A DNA stretch of 64,000 nt from Emticicia sp040253585 (GTDB taxonomy: Bacteria; Bacteroidota; Bacteroidia; Cytophagales; Spirosomataceae): positions 1 to 64,000 of the forward strand of contig NZ_JBELAU010000019.1 in the NCBI RefSeq assembly GCF_040253585.1. The letters are read 5' to 3'. The notes under the pieces were generated by a model that was given only the letters and a program-made list of their open reading frames with translations, ran no database searches and was not told the origin of the DNA. Shown here one piece after another: positions 50,127 to 58,121 of the stretch. The stretch's first letter is position 1, and each line of letters opens with the position of its first letter. Made by a program: the position numbers and the translations under genes.

Positions 50127-51689
50127 ATGCGATACAATATTCTTTGGGCCGATGATGAAATAGATTTATTAAAACCATACATAATTTTCCTGCAAGCCAA
50201 AGGCTATGACGTAACGCCTGTGCCAAGTGGAGCTGATGCACTTGATAAGGTAGAGTCTGAACGATTCGATGTAGTATTTTTGGATGAAATGATGCCAGGA
50301 ATGACAGGTTTGGAGACACTTTCAAAGATTAAGGTCTTGAAGCCAAACTTGCCAGTCGTTATGATTACGAAGTCGGAAGAAGAACGTATCATGGAAGATG
50401 CAATCGGTTCGCAAATTGCTGATTATTTGATAAAACCTATCAATCCAAATCAGATTTTGCTATCTGTCAAGAAAATTCTTGATAATAAACGCCTGATTTC
50501 GGAGAAAACTAATCTGGGGTATCAGCAAGATTTCAGAAATTTGGCCATGCAATATAACGACCGTATTGGTCACGAAGAATGGTCAGAAATATACAAAAAA
50601 TTGATTTTCTGGGAGCTTCAACTCGATAAATCAGATGATAAAAGTATGGAGGAAGTTTTTGGTATGCAAAAGGCTGAAGCCAACTCAAATTTCTGCAAGT
50701 TTATCGAAGAAAACTACGAAGACTGGCTCTCTGACCCCAAAGCCGATAAACCTTTGCTTTCGCATCAGTTGATGAAAAATAAGGTTTTTCCTCTGGTAAA
50801 AAATGATTCTCCACTTTTCTTTTTATTGATTGATAACCTTCGCTACGACCAATGGAAGGTAATCGAAGAAGTAATTTCGGATTATTTTAATGTAGAAGAA
50901 GAAAGCGATTATTATGCAATTTTGCCAACAGCTACTTCGTATGCCCGAAATGCGATTTTTTCGGGAATGATGCCTTCGGATATGGCCAAATATCACCCTG
51001 ATTTATGGGTAAACGATGAAGGCGAAAACGAAGATGCCTTGAATAATAATGAAGGTGAGTTTTTGAAACGCCAAATCGAGAAAAGCCGTCAGAATATCAG
51101 TTTTTCTTACCACAAAATTCTGAATACGGCACAAGGCAAAAGTTTAGTCGATAATTTCAATAATTTATTGAAAAACCAACTCGTAGCCATTGTCTATAAT
51201 TTTGTGGATATGCTTTCACATTCTCGTACCGAAATGGGTATGATTAAAGAACTTGCACCCGATGAGTCGGCGTATCGTTCAATTACTAAATCTTGGCTCG
51301 AACATTCGCCTTTATTGGACTTATTGAAGAAAATTGCCGAGAAAAAAGGACGTTTGGTCATTACGACTGACCACGGAATGATAAAAGTAAAACATCCAAA
51401 ACGTATCGTCGGCGATAGAAACGTAAATACTAATTTACGTTATAAACAAGGCAAAAATCTAAACTTAGATGATAAAAACGACCACGTTTTGGTAGTTCGT
51501 AAGCCAGAAACCTTTATGCTTCCAAAACCGAATATTTCAACGGCGTATTTCTTTACAATGGAAGATTATTTCTTTGCGTACCCGAATAATTATAACCATT
51601 ACGTGAGTCATTATCGAGATACTTTTCAACACGGAGGCATTTCGATAGAAGAAATGATTGTGCCGTTTGCATATCTGACCGCCAAGTAG
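50127..51689 (+). CDS. porX: PorX: response regulator with PglZ (alkaline phosphatase-like) effector
   Basis: 520 residues from the ATG at 50127. A receiver domain with Asp53 (FLDEMMPGMTG), a helical linker (about 125-200), and a PglZ domain with LLIDNLRYDQW, the nucleophile region PTATSYARNAIFSG and the metal-site TTDHGMIKVKHP. PorX couples a two-component signal to control of type IX secretion and gliding genes. The partner kinase PorY is not in the window. The presence of PorX and a SprB-repeat protein suggests a T9SS-bearing organism. Confidence 0.95.
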   Translation: MRYNILWADDEIDLLKPYIIFLQAKGYDVTPVPSGADALDKVESERFDVVFLDEMMPGMTGLETLSKIKVLKPNLPVVMITKSEEERIMEDAIGSQIADYLIKPINPNQILLSVKKILDNKRLISEKTNLGYQQDFRNLAMQYNDRIGHEEWSEIYKKLIFWELQLDKSDDKSMEEVFGMQKAEANSNFCKFIEENYEDWLSDPKADKPLLSHQLMKNKVFPLVKNDSPLFFLLIDNLRYDQWKVIEEVISDYFNVEEESDYYAILPTATSYARNAIFSGMMPSDMAKYHPDLWVNDEGENEDALNNNEGEFLKRQIEKSRQNISFSYHKILNTAQGKSLVDNFNNLLKNQLVAIVYNFVDMLSHSRTEMGMIKELAPDESAYRSITKSWLEHSPLLDLLKKIAEKKGRLVITTDHGMIKVKHPKRIVGDRNVNTNLRYKQGKNLNLDDKNDHVLVVRKPETFMLPKPNISTAYFFTMEDYFFAYPNNYNHYVSHYRDTFQHGGISIEEMIVPFAYLTAK

Positions 51690-51709
51690 CACAATTTACT
51701 GAATTGTGC
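51689..51709. repeat. GCACAATT palindrome after porX
   Basis: GCACAATT / AATTGTGC arms around a TACTG centre, starting within the stop codon of porX (TAG overlaps its first base). Confidence 0.75.
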
Positions 51710-51737
51710 CAAGAATAATCACCTACCACAACAAAAG

Positions 51738-52451
51738 ATGAAACCGATTATATACCTTTTGATAGTGCTTAATTGTTTGATTATCAGTGCTGTTGCTCAA
51801 GATAAAACCGAAAAGTACCTTGAAGATAAGTATTCGTGGTATATATCGTTGAATTTGGGAAATGCTGTCGGGAATTATCAGAAAATATTGGAAGATGCTG
51901 ATAAAGCTGGCACAAAAGGTGGCTTGGTTATAGGTGGTTTAATGAATCCATATAAAAGAAGCAAAGCATCAACCGTATTTTATGGTGGAGAATTCGGCTT
52001 TCAGTCGAACGGAAGAGATAAAACACCAATCAGTGCATCTTTAGGTGATTTTTACGTAGCAAATCATTCGTTTTGGCTCAATGGTGTGGCTCGTTATCGA
52101 CCAATTTTATGGAGTTCCAAACTGAATCCCTATGCTGATGCTTTTTTTGGTGCGAAACTCATCCGAACGAGTGTTGTTGAGCAATTCGGACAAGACGAGA
52201 GCGAAATTCTGAAAGCTGTGAATAAGCTTGTGCCGAATTATGGGGCAGGAGTGGGGCTTGGTATAAAGCTATCGGGACAGCTAAAAAATAATTATCTTGA
52301 TATTGGTCTGTATTACCAACAAGCCGACGCTACAAGAATTGTAAAACCAAATTCAGTAGAAATTAACAGTACATATCAAGCATCATTTAAACAGATTCTG
52401 ACCAGCACTAATCAGATTGTAGTCAAAATTGGCTTGGCTGGCTTTTTATGA
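51738..52451 (+). CDS. exported beta-barrel-like protein of unknown function
   Basis: 237 residues with a signal peptide (about 1-20, ending AVAQ) and alternating aromatic/glycine beta strands ending in VVKIGLAGFL, consistent with a small outer-membrane barrel. No family is firmly recognised. It lies 48 bases after porX on the same strand and shares its upstream region, but a functional link is not shown. Confidence 0.7.
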   Translation: MKPIIYLLIVLNCLIISAVAQDKTEKYLEDKYSWYISLNLGNAVGNYQKILEDADKAGTKGGLVIGGLMNPYKRSKASTVFYGGEFGFQSNGRDKTPISASLGDFYVANHSFWLNGVARYRPILWSSKLNPYADAFFGAKLIRTSVVEQFGQDESEILKAVNKLVPNYGAGVGLGIKLSGQLKNNYLDIGLYYQQADATRIVKPNSVEINSTYQASFKQILTSTNQIVVKIGLAGFL

Positions 52452-52501
52452 AAATTCGCTTTATCAGTGCCATGCACAGCATGACATGACCAGGAATATC
52501 G

Positions 52502-52528
52502 TCTGTGGCACGCTATGCGTGTCACAGA
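52502..52528. repeat. inverted repeat between convergent genes
   Basis: TCTGTGGCACGC / GCGTGTCACAGA around a TAT loop, one mismatch. Confidence 0.7.
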
Positions 52529-52539
52529 TAAAATGTACG

Positions 52540-53439
52540 TTAAATTCGTACTTGTAAAACTTTGATTTCTTCGCTTAAAAATTGCGTATTTAGCTTTTGC
52601 AAATCTTTGTAATTAAATACCTGTCCGTCAGTTCTTACTTGTTTAATCTTCTCAAAATTAAGCGTTTCTACTAACCAACCTTCTTCTTGAGCTTTGCTTG
52701 TAGAAATAATTCCTTCTTCTGGTAGATTTTTGTCAGGAGTTGTATAAAAAGCCCCAAAACCATAATTTATATCAACTGCTGGCGACCACGCAGCATTACC
52801 AATCGTCTGTGAAACTGCTACATAACATTGATTTTCTAAGGCTCTGGCTCTTGCTCCCACGTGTACACGGGTTGCTCCACGAATGGTTTCGGTACAACTT
52901 GGCGATAGAATGAGCGAAGCCCCAGCTGCACATAAATTTTGTGAACCAATTGGAAATTCAACGTCATAACAAATCTGAATGCCAAAACTGCCCCAATCTC
53001 CTTCAAAAACGGTTAGTTGTTTGGGTGCTGAATCAATTCTCCATTCTTCATTCTCGAAACGAGTCATAAAAAACTTATCTTGATAGCCAATCAAGCCTTT
53101 TTCTGAAAAAACAAATGCACGGTTATAAATTTTATCCCCTTCAAGTACAGGAAAACTTGGAGCAATGATTGTTACTTGATATTTTCGAGCGAGTTGACTG
53201 AATGTTTCGCAAAAATCGGCTTTAAGTGTATCAAGTTCTCTAACTTGCCAACGAATATCTGCACGAATTTCATCTGAAAACAAACTCACCAATTCCATCG
53301 AACCATACTCAGGGAAAAGTAAGATTTGAGCATCTTGGCGAGCGGCTTTAGCCACCCATTTTTCGGTATGGACTCGCCAGTGGTCAAGGCTTTTGTGTTC
53401 GGTAATTGGGTACTGTGCCGAAGCTATGGTGATGGTCAT
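52540..53439 (-). CDS. carbon-nitrogen hydrolase (nitrilase superfamily)
   Basis: 299 residues from the ATG at 53439. The Glu-Lys-Cys triad is visible: Glu in LLFPEYGS near residue 44, Lys in GYQDKFFMTRFE, and Cys in GIQICYDVEFP. Substrate could be an amide of an amino acid or a small nitrile. Its start codon overlaps the upstream GNAT stop by 4 bases (ATGA), so the two are coupled. Confidence 0.9.
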   Translation of the reverse strand: MTITIASAQYPITEHKSLDHWRVHTEKWVAKAARQDAQILLFPEYGSMELVSLFSDEIRADIRWQVRELDTLKADFCETFSQLARKYQVTIIAPSFPVLEGDKIYNRAFVFSEKGLIGYQDKFFMTRFENEEWRIDSAPKQLTVFEGDWGSFGIQICYDVEFPIGSQNLCAAGASLILSPSCTETIRGATRVHVGARARALENQCYVAVSQTIGNAAWSPAVDINYGFGAFYTTPDKNLPEEGIISTSKAQEEGWLVETLNFEKIKQVRTDGQVFNYKDLQKLNTQFLSEEIKVLQVRI

Positions 53440-54032
53440 GATAGTTGTTTTGTCCAATAAATCATTTCTTTTTGAGTAGAATGCTGCTCTCCAATATCAA
53501 GCCATTCAAAGGTGCTTTTGAGCGAATTTTCTTTATTATAGCCTCTTTTTATCCAGAATTTATCTAAGGGTTGATAGTCAGAAGGTCGTAAAGGATGATT
53601 TTCCTCACGAACTACTGAGCAGAAGCTGGTGATTTTACAAGTGCTAAAACTTCGGGCATGAGCTTCCCTTTCATCAAAAAAACGATGTCCTAAACCTAAA
53701 CCACGATAGTCGGGCAAAAGAATACTTTCTCCGAAATAAAACACACTTTCGAGTTCGATTCCCGCATTTATAAAAGGCTCTTGTACTTCGGGAGTTTCAT
53801 CTATCAAAGGAATGCAAGTAGTTGCTCCAACCATTTTGCTGCCATCATAGACTACAAATAAAAAAGCATTTTCAGACTCAGAATAAACTTTGAGGTATTC
53901 TTTTTCGTAATCAATACTTCCTTCGTAGAGATACGGAAAAGCCTTAAAGACTGCAATTCTTAGCTGAGCGAGGTCTTCGAAAACAGATGTTATTAATGCA
54001 CCTGTTTTGGTGATATATGAAAGCTGAGCCAT
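53436..54032 (-). CDS. GNAT-family N-acetyltransferase
   Basis: 198 residues. The acetyl-CoA loop LPDYRGLGLGHRFFDER lies near residue 110, preceded by VGATTCIPL. A second domain-like tail (SVVREENHPLRPSDY) follows. Coupled by a 4-base overlap to the nitrilase gene, and separated from the NTF2 gene by only 4 bases, so the three genes form an operon. Confidence 0.88.
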   Translation of the reverse strand: MAQLSYITKTGALITSVFEDLAQLRIAVFKAFPYLYEGSIDYEKEYLKVYSESENAFLFVVYDGSKMVGATTCIPLIDETPEVQEPFINAGIELESVFYFGESILLPDYRGLGLGHRFFDEREAHARSFSTCKITSFCSVVREENHPLRPSDYQPLDKFWIKRGYNKENSLKSTFEWLDIGEQHSTQKEMIYWTKQLS

Positions 54033-54036
54033 TTTC

Positions 54037-54435
54037 TTATGAAACCAACTTTATCCAAAGTGGAAGGTTGTAGTAAGTAGTTACACGAGTAATTTTATCG
54101 CCTTTTACCTCCAAAAATGCTCCAGCGGGCAACACATATTTTTGTCCGTGAGCGGCTGGTGAGTCTTCGTCACCTTTTTTATAGATTCCATTTACTATAA
54201 ATTCGGCGGCCACACGGTTGCCAGTTGGTTCGCTCAAAAGTACAATTTCGGTGAGTGTTTCTTCGTAACATTCATCCATCATTTGCAAAAATGCCGTGAA
54301 TAATTCAATACCAATTCGTTCATCACCTTGGTTGGGTTGGTGTTTGATTTCAGGATGAACAAGAGCCAACATTCCCTGCCAATCTTTGTTATTAAAACAA
54401 TCGTAGTATTTTTTTACGGTTTCTAAAGCAGACAT
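54037..54435 (-). CDS. NTF2-like (SnoaL/ketosteroid isomerase-like) protein
   Basis: 132 residues with the alpha+beta cone fold pattern: ALETVKKYYDCFNNKDWQGM at the start, LVHPEIKHQPNQGDERIG, then the IVNGIYKKG and FLEVKGDKITRVTTYYN strands. Many such proteins bind small hydrophobic molecules. No catalytic pair can be named. First gene of the operon with GNAT and nitrilase. Confidence 0.82.
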   Translation of the reverse strand: MSALETVKKYYDCFNNKDWQGMLALVHPEIKHQPNQGDERIGIELFTAFLQMMDECYEETLTEIVLLSEPTGNRVAAEFIVNGIYKKGDEDSPAAHGQKYVLPAGAFLEVKGDKITRVTTYYNLPLWIKLVS

Positions 54436-54496
54436 ATCAATAGTAAGTTTTAAAAATTAAGTAGAAATTGAATAGTTCTTGCAATATATAAAAAAA

Positions 54497-55777
54497 TCAA
54501 GAAATTTCAGCCTCAGCCAAAACACGATAGCTATAAGCTAAACCCATTGCTACACTATTAAAATTATCGCCTGATTTGATTTTTTCGGTTCCAAAACGCT
54601 GCATAAAAATATTGTTCAACGGTCTAACCATCGAAGTTCCGCCCGTCATAAATACTACATCAATATCTTCATTTTTTATTTGATTTTTGTCGAGAAACTC
54701 TTGCAAATATTGTTCAATTTTCTCTACGTTTTTATCAATGATTTCTTCTGAAAATGCTTGAATCGAAATGGGTTCGTTGATGGCTATTTCACTTTCGTTA
54801 AACTCAAATACTGCATCATCTGACTTTGTTAAGTCGATTTTTACTTTTTCTATTTGCTTGAAAAGTACATAACCTAAATTCTGTTCAATCAAGGTTTGAA
54901 GATTTTTTACTCGATAATCTTTGCCCGAATATTGGTAAGATTTAGCAATGCTCAACTTCATACGGAGCGAGTCGAGGAAGTTCATTTTTTCCCATGAACA
55001 AATGCTATAAAAATACGAAAGAGGTAAATCAATCGGTTTCCCAGGAGTAAATTCTTCTTTTACACCACGCCCAAAATGAGGTGTACCTTTGTGCCACATA
55101 ATATCAGAATCGAAACTATCGCCACCGATATAAATACCTCCTTGTGCGAGCATATCAGCCGTTCTATCGGCTTGATTAATAGCTTCGGGGTTAAGTTTCA
55201 TCAACGAAAAATCGGATGTACCTCCACCAAAATCGGCCACCAAGACCAATTGTTGATTTTCGATTTGGCGTTCATAAGTAAAAGCCGCACCGATGGGTTC
55301 CATTTGAAAGTAAAATTCTTCAAAACCTGCAATTTGTGCTGCTTTTGATAATCTTTCTTGAGCTAAAGCATCTTTTTCAGGGTTTTCATCGAAAACTACT
55401 GGGCGGCCAATTACAGCTGTTTTGACGTTTTCTCCTACAAATTCATCAGCTACTTTCTTTAAATGAACTAAAATCAAAGCCACCAAATCTTCTGCACGGT
55501 AGTTTTTCGAGCCGATGCGAGTATCAATAAAGCTTTTATTGGGTAAAACCTTTTTGATAGACTTCATAAATCGTCCACGCATACGATTCTGCACATAGAG
55601 CGAAATTGCATCATGCCCAACCGTTGGAACAACAGGCTCTTTTGGATTGACAGGCTCAGGGAAAAATAGCAGTGAAGGGATTGTAAATAGTTTAACTAAA
55701 TTATTGGTTTCTGTATCAAGAATTGCGAGTGCCGAGTTGGTCGTGCCGAAATCAATTCCGTAAATATATTTGCTCAT
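54497..55777 (-). CDS. Hsp70 family protein (YegD-like)
   Basis: 426 residues from the ATG at 55777. Actin/Hsp70 nucleotide-binding fold with YGIDFGTTNSALA at the start, VADFGGGTSDFS near 180 and VFMTGGTSMVRPL near 378. It lacks the substrate-binding domain and lid of DnaK. Such stand-alone Hsp70 relatives are of unknown chaperone or regulatory role. It lies between an inverted repeat pair and the NTF2 operon. Confidence 0.9.
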   Translation of the reverse strand: MSKYIYGIDFGTTNSALAILDTETNNLVKLFTIPSLLFFPEPVNPKEPVVPTVGHDAISLYVQNRMRGRFMKSIKKVLPNKSFIDTRIGSKNYRAEDLVALILVHLKKVADEFVGENVKTAVIGRPVVFDENPEKDALAQERLSKAAQIAGFEEFYFQMEPIGAAFTYERQIENQQLVLVADFGGGTSDFSLMKLNPEAINQADRTADMLAQGGIYIGGDSFDSDIMWHKGTPHFGRGVKEEFTPGKPIDLPLSYFYSICSWEKMNFLDSLRMKLSIAKSYQYSGKDYRVKNLQTLIEQNLGYVLFKQIEKVKIDLTKSDDAVFEFNESEIAINEPISIQAFSEEIIDKNVEKIEQYLQEFLDKNQIKNEDIDVVFMTGGTSMVRPLNNIFMQRFGTEKIKSGDNFNSVAMGLAYSYRVLAEAEIS

Positions 55778-55796
55778 GAAAAAAGGTTTTGTAGTA

Positions 55797-55846
55797 GCAC
55801 AATTTTCTAAATTGTGTTTGGTGCGGCACAATTTAGAAAATTGTGC
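55797..55846. repeat. GCACAATTT palindrome, two inverted copies
   Basis: CACAATTTTCTAAATTGTG (55798-55816) and CACAATTTAGAAAATTGTG (55827-55845) are reverse complements and each is itself a near-palindrome. Single copies occur at 51689-51709 and 60341-60361. Confidence 0.85.
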
Positions 55847-55858
55847 GACGATAAAAAT

Positions 55859-56536
55859 TTACATACTTTCAGCAAGGTCACGAACCTGACCTTTATCGCA
55901 GTAGAGTGTACGGTGCGGGAAGCGTTCGATAAGCTCAAAATCATGCGTTGCCATCAGAACGGCAGTATTTGATTTCGCATTAATATCGAGGAAAAGTTTC
56001 AGAATTTCTACTGACATTTCGGGGTCAAGGTTACCCGTTGGTTCATCGGCTAAGATAATATCGGGTTTGTTGAGCAATGCTCGGGCGATGCCCACTCTTT
56101 GCTGCTCACCACCAGAGAGTTGATGTGGCATTTTTTCGAGAATATGTGGGAGATTGACTAACGCGAGCACTTCCGTAATTCGCTTATCCATTTCTGTTTT
56201 TTCAGTCAAACCCATGGCTTTTAAATAAAAGCGGAGGTTTTTGTCGATGTTTCTATCACTTAACAACTGAAAATCTTGAAAAACGATGCCGATATTTCTT
56301 CTAAGATAAGGGATTTGGGAGCGTTTCAGAGCATGAAGTTCGAATCCACCAACAACGCCACTGCCTTTTTCAAGCCAAAGATCAGCGTAGAGCGTTTGTA
56401 GAAGTGAAGATTTTCCACTACCAGTTCGACCAATCAGATATACAAATTCTCCTTTTTGGATACTAAAATTTACATCCGACAAAACCAATTGGTCTCGTTG
56501 GTAAATAAAAGCGTTTTGTAGTGAAATGACTGGCAT
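55859..56536 (-). CDS. ftsE: cell division ATP-binding protein FtsE
   Basis: 225 residues, ABC ATPase with Walker A GRTGSGKSS near 37, Q loop QDFQLL, signature LSGGEQQRVGIARAL near 139 and Walker B IILADEPTGNLD near 161. The layout and length match FtsE, which with FtsX controls cell-wall hydrolases at the septum. FtsX is not adjacent. Flanked on both sides by repeats. Confidence 0.92.
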   Translation of the reverse strand: MPVISLQNAFIYQRDQLVLSDVNFSIQKGEFVYLIGRTGSGKSSLLQTLYADLWLEKGSGVVGGFELHALKRSQIPYLRRNIGIVFQDFQLLSDRNIDKNLRFYLKAMGLTEKTEMDKRITEVLALVNLPHILEKMPHQLSGGEQQRVGIARALLNKPDIILADEPTGNLDPEMSVEILKLFLDINAKSNTAVLMATHDFELIERFPHRTLYCDKGQVRDLAESM

Positions 56537-56539
56537 AAA

Positions 56540-56646
56540 TTAAGAATTGAGAATTAAGAATGTAGAATGATTGAAAATAATTTTATAGGTTGATACTAAA
56601 GAAGTACTACCGACATTCTCAATTCTACATTCTTAATTCTACATTA
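56540..56646. repeat. AATTAAGAATGTAGAAT repeat cluster
   Basis: GAATTAAGAATGTAGAATG on the left (56550-56568) and its complement CATTCT..AATTCTACATTCTTAATTCTACAT on the right (56614-56645) fill the gap before the transaldolase gene. Same family as 44121-44175. Confidence 0.75.
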
Positions 56647-56649
56647 ATT

Positions 56650-57309
56650 TTATTTTCCGTTTGCTTTGGCGTGGTCAGCTAAGAATTTAGCTAAACCGCT
56701 GTCAGTCAATGGGTGATTCAATAAAGCCATGATAGCTGAAAGTGGACCAGTCATTACATCAGAACCAATTTTAGCACATTGTAAGATATGTAAAGGATGA
56801 CGTACTGAAGCAGCTAAGATTTGCGTTTCAAAGCCGTAGTTGTCATAAATTGTACGAATATCTTCAATCAAAATCATGCCATCTGATGAAATATCATCTA
56901 AACGACCAACGAATGGAGAAACATAAGTTGCACCAGCTTTGGCAGCTAAAAGAGCTTGTCCTGCCGAGAATACTAACGTACAGTTGGTTTTGATACCTCT
57001 TTCCGAAAAATATTTGATAGCTTTGATACCGTCTTTAATCATCGGTATTTTTACTACAATCTGCTCGTCGATTTCGGCTAATTCTTCACCTTCGGCAATC
57101 ATTTCCTCGAAAGTTGTAGCAATAACTTCAGCACTTACATCACCATCTACAATATCGCAGATTGCTTTATAATGACGCATGACATTGTTTTTGCCAGAAA
57201 TACCTTCTTTGGCCATTAATGAAGGGTTGGTAGTTACGCCGTCAAGAATGCCGAGGTCTTGTGCTTCTTGAATGTCTTTGAGAGAGGCTGTATCAATAAA
57301 AAATTTCAT
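56650..57309 (-). CDS. transaldolase / fructose-6-phosphate aldolase family enzyme
   Basis: 219 residues, short TalC/FSA-type TIM barrel. MKFFIDTASLKDIQEA at the start, GVTTNPSLMAKEG near 25, Schiff-base Lys in VVKIPMI, and ASVRHPLHILQCAK near 166. Length points to the FSA/TalC subfamily, which either transfers a dihydroxyacetone unit or cleaves fructose-6-phosphate. The reaction cannot be decided from sequence alone. Confidence 0.93.
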   Translation of the reverse strand: MKFFIDTASLKDIQEAQDLGILDGVTTNPSLMAKEGISGKNNVMRHYKAICDIVDGDVSAEVIATTFEEMIAEGEELAEIDEQIVVKIPMIKDGIKAIKYFSERGIKTNCTLVFSAGQALLAAKAGATYVSPFVGRLDDISSDGMILIEDIRTIYDNYGFETQILAASVRHPLHILQCAKIGSDVMTGPLSAIMALLNHPLTDSGLAKFLADHAKANGK

Positions 57310-57319
57310 GGAGAAAAAA

Positions 57320-57341
57320 CCCCTATCCCCTAAAGGGGGAC
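57320..57341. repeat. TAAA-loop palindrome in the transaldolase leader
   Basis: TCCCC-TAAA-GGGGGA with an extra CCCCTA on one side, about 11 bases before the ATG on the minus strand. Relatives at 3282-3293 and 39383-39401 occupy the same position relative to starts. Confidence 0.6.
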
Positions 57342-57413
57342 TTTTTGTTGGGAACTCCTATGCCATGGGGCAATTAGACATAGAAATTACAAATATATTG
57401 ATGCGAATAAGTC

Positions 57414-57499
57414 AAAAAAAAAGGCAAATTCACCGCTCAACCACAGTACCCTTGCTTCGGTCAAGACCTGGGGGATTCAGCAGGAGCTGGTAATTTGCC
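57414..57499 (-). ncRNA. ffs: signal recognition particle RNA (small SRP RNA)
   Basis: About 77 nt plus a T tail. The ends pair (GGCAAATT / AATTTGCC), the middle forms further helices, and the tip keeps the SRP domain IV core AGGTC...GAAGCA (written AGGTCTTGACCGAAGCA), with a TTGA-type turn instead of the usual GGAA loop. A consensus promoter lies just upstream and a run of T follows the closing helix. No open frame covers it. SRP RNA guides membrane-protein targeting with Ffh. Confidence 0.85.
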
Positions 57500-57503
57500 G
57501 ACA

Positions 57504-57534
57504 CAAAAGTAGTAAATTTTTGACTGTCTGCAAA
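57504..57534 (-). promoter_or_regulatory. promoter of the SRP RNA gene
   Basis: On the minus strand, TTTG (57531-57534), 19 bases, TACTTTTG (57504-57511): an exact Bacteroidota -33/-7 match. Start expected near 57499. Confidence 0.88.
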
Positions 57535-57729
57535 CGTTTTCTTTGACAAAATTAATAGTTTTTTGATAATTTGATGTAAAAATCAATATAATTAACTGAT
57601 AATCAGTGACTTGATAGGTAATATTATGACATTAAAAAAAATTAAGGAGATATATCATATTTTTTGAAAAGCCTTCATTGTAATTTTGTTTGTTTTGAGA
57701 AATATTCCTAACCCAAAGTCTTTAAAATT

Positions 57730-58062
57730 ATGGTACAGAAAGTAATCTTATGGTTTTTTGTAGTAATGTTTTTTGTTTTTGCTCTTGTGCAATATAATGA
57801 CCCAGACCCTTATGTATGGATTCCGGTTTATTTGATTCCGACGTATTTGTGTTATTATAAGCTGCAAGGGAAAGGCGATAAAGTGATGTATTTTGGCATT
57901 GGCTTGCTTTTTTTGATGTGGGCAATCAACCAATTTCCACCAGCATGGGAGGGCGTTTTGTTGAATCAAGGTATGAAAACGATAAATATTGAGTTGGGGC
58001 GTGAATCGCTTGGTTTGGGATGCTGCACTATTGGAATGTGGATTTGTGCAGCATTAAAGTGA
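57730..58062 (+). CDS. TMEM220-family membrane protein
   Basis: 110 residues with about three to four hydrophobic helices and the family motif FALVQYNDPDPYVWIPVY near residue 17. A conserved WAINQFPPAWEG loop follows. Bacterial TMEM220 relatives have no known role. A TAATTTTG -7-like element lies at 57681-57688, though its -33 spacing is poor. Confidence 0.85.
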   Translation: MVQKVILWFFVVMFFVFALVQYNDPDPYVWIPVYLIPTYLCYYKLQGKGDKVMYFGIGLLFLMWAINQFPPAWEGVLLNQGMKTINIELGRESLGLGCCTIGMWICAALK

Positions 58063-58070
58063 GTTCTGTG

Positions 58071-58118
58071 TTTAGAGTTCTGAGTGATGAATTTTAACTC
58101 TACACTCAGAACTCTAAA
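58071..58118. repeat. inverted repeat between convergent genes
   Basis: TTTAGAGTTCTGAGTG / CACTCAGAACTCTAAA, perfect 16-bp arms, 16-base loop. Fills the gap between the TMEM220 and ligA stop codons. Confidence 0.85.
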
Positions 58119-58121
58119 CTA

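Noticed and set aside
55797..55846. Possible CRISPR-like repeat pair
   Set aside because: Only two copies, inverted rather than direct, palindromic, and without spacers or cas genes.
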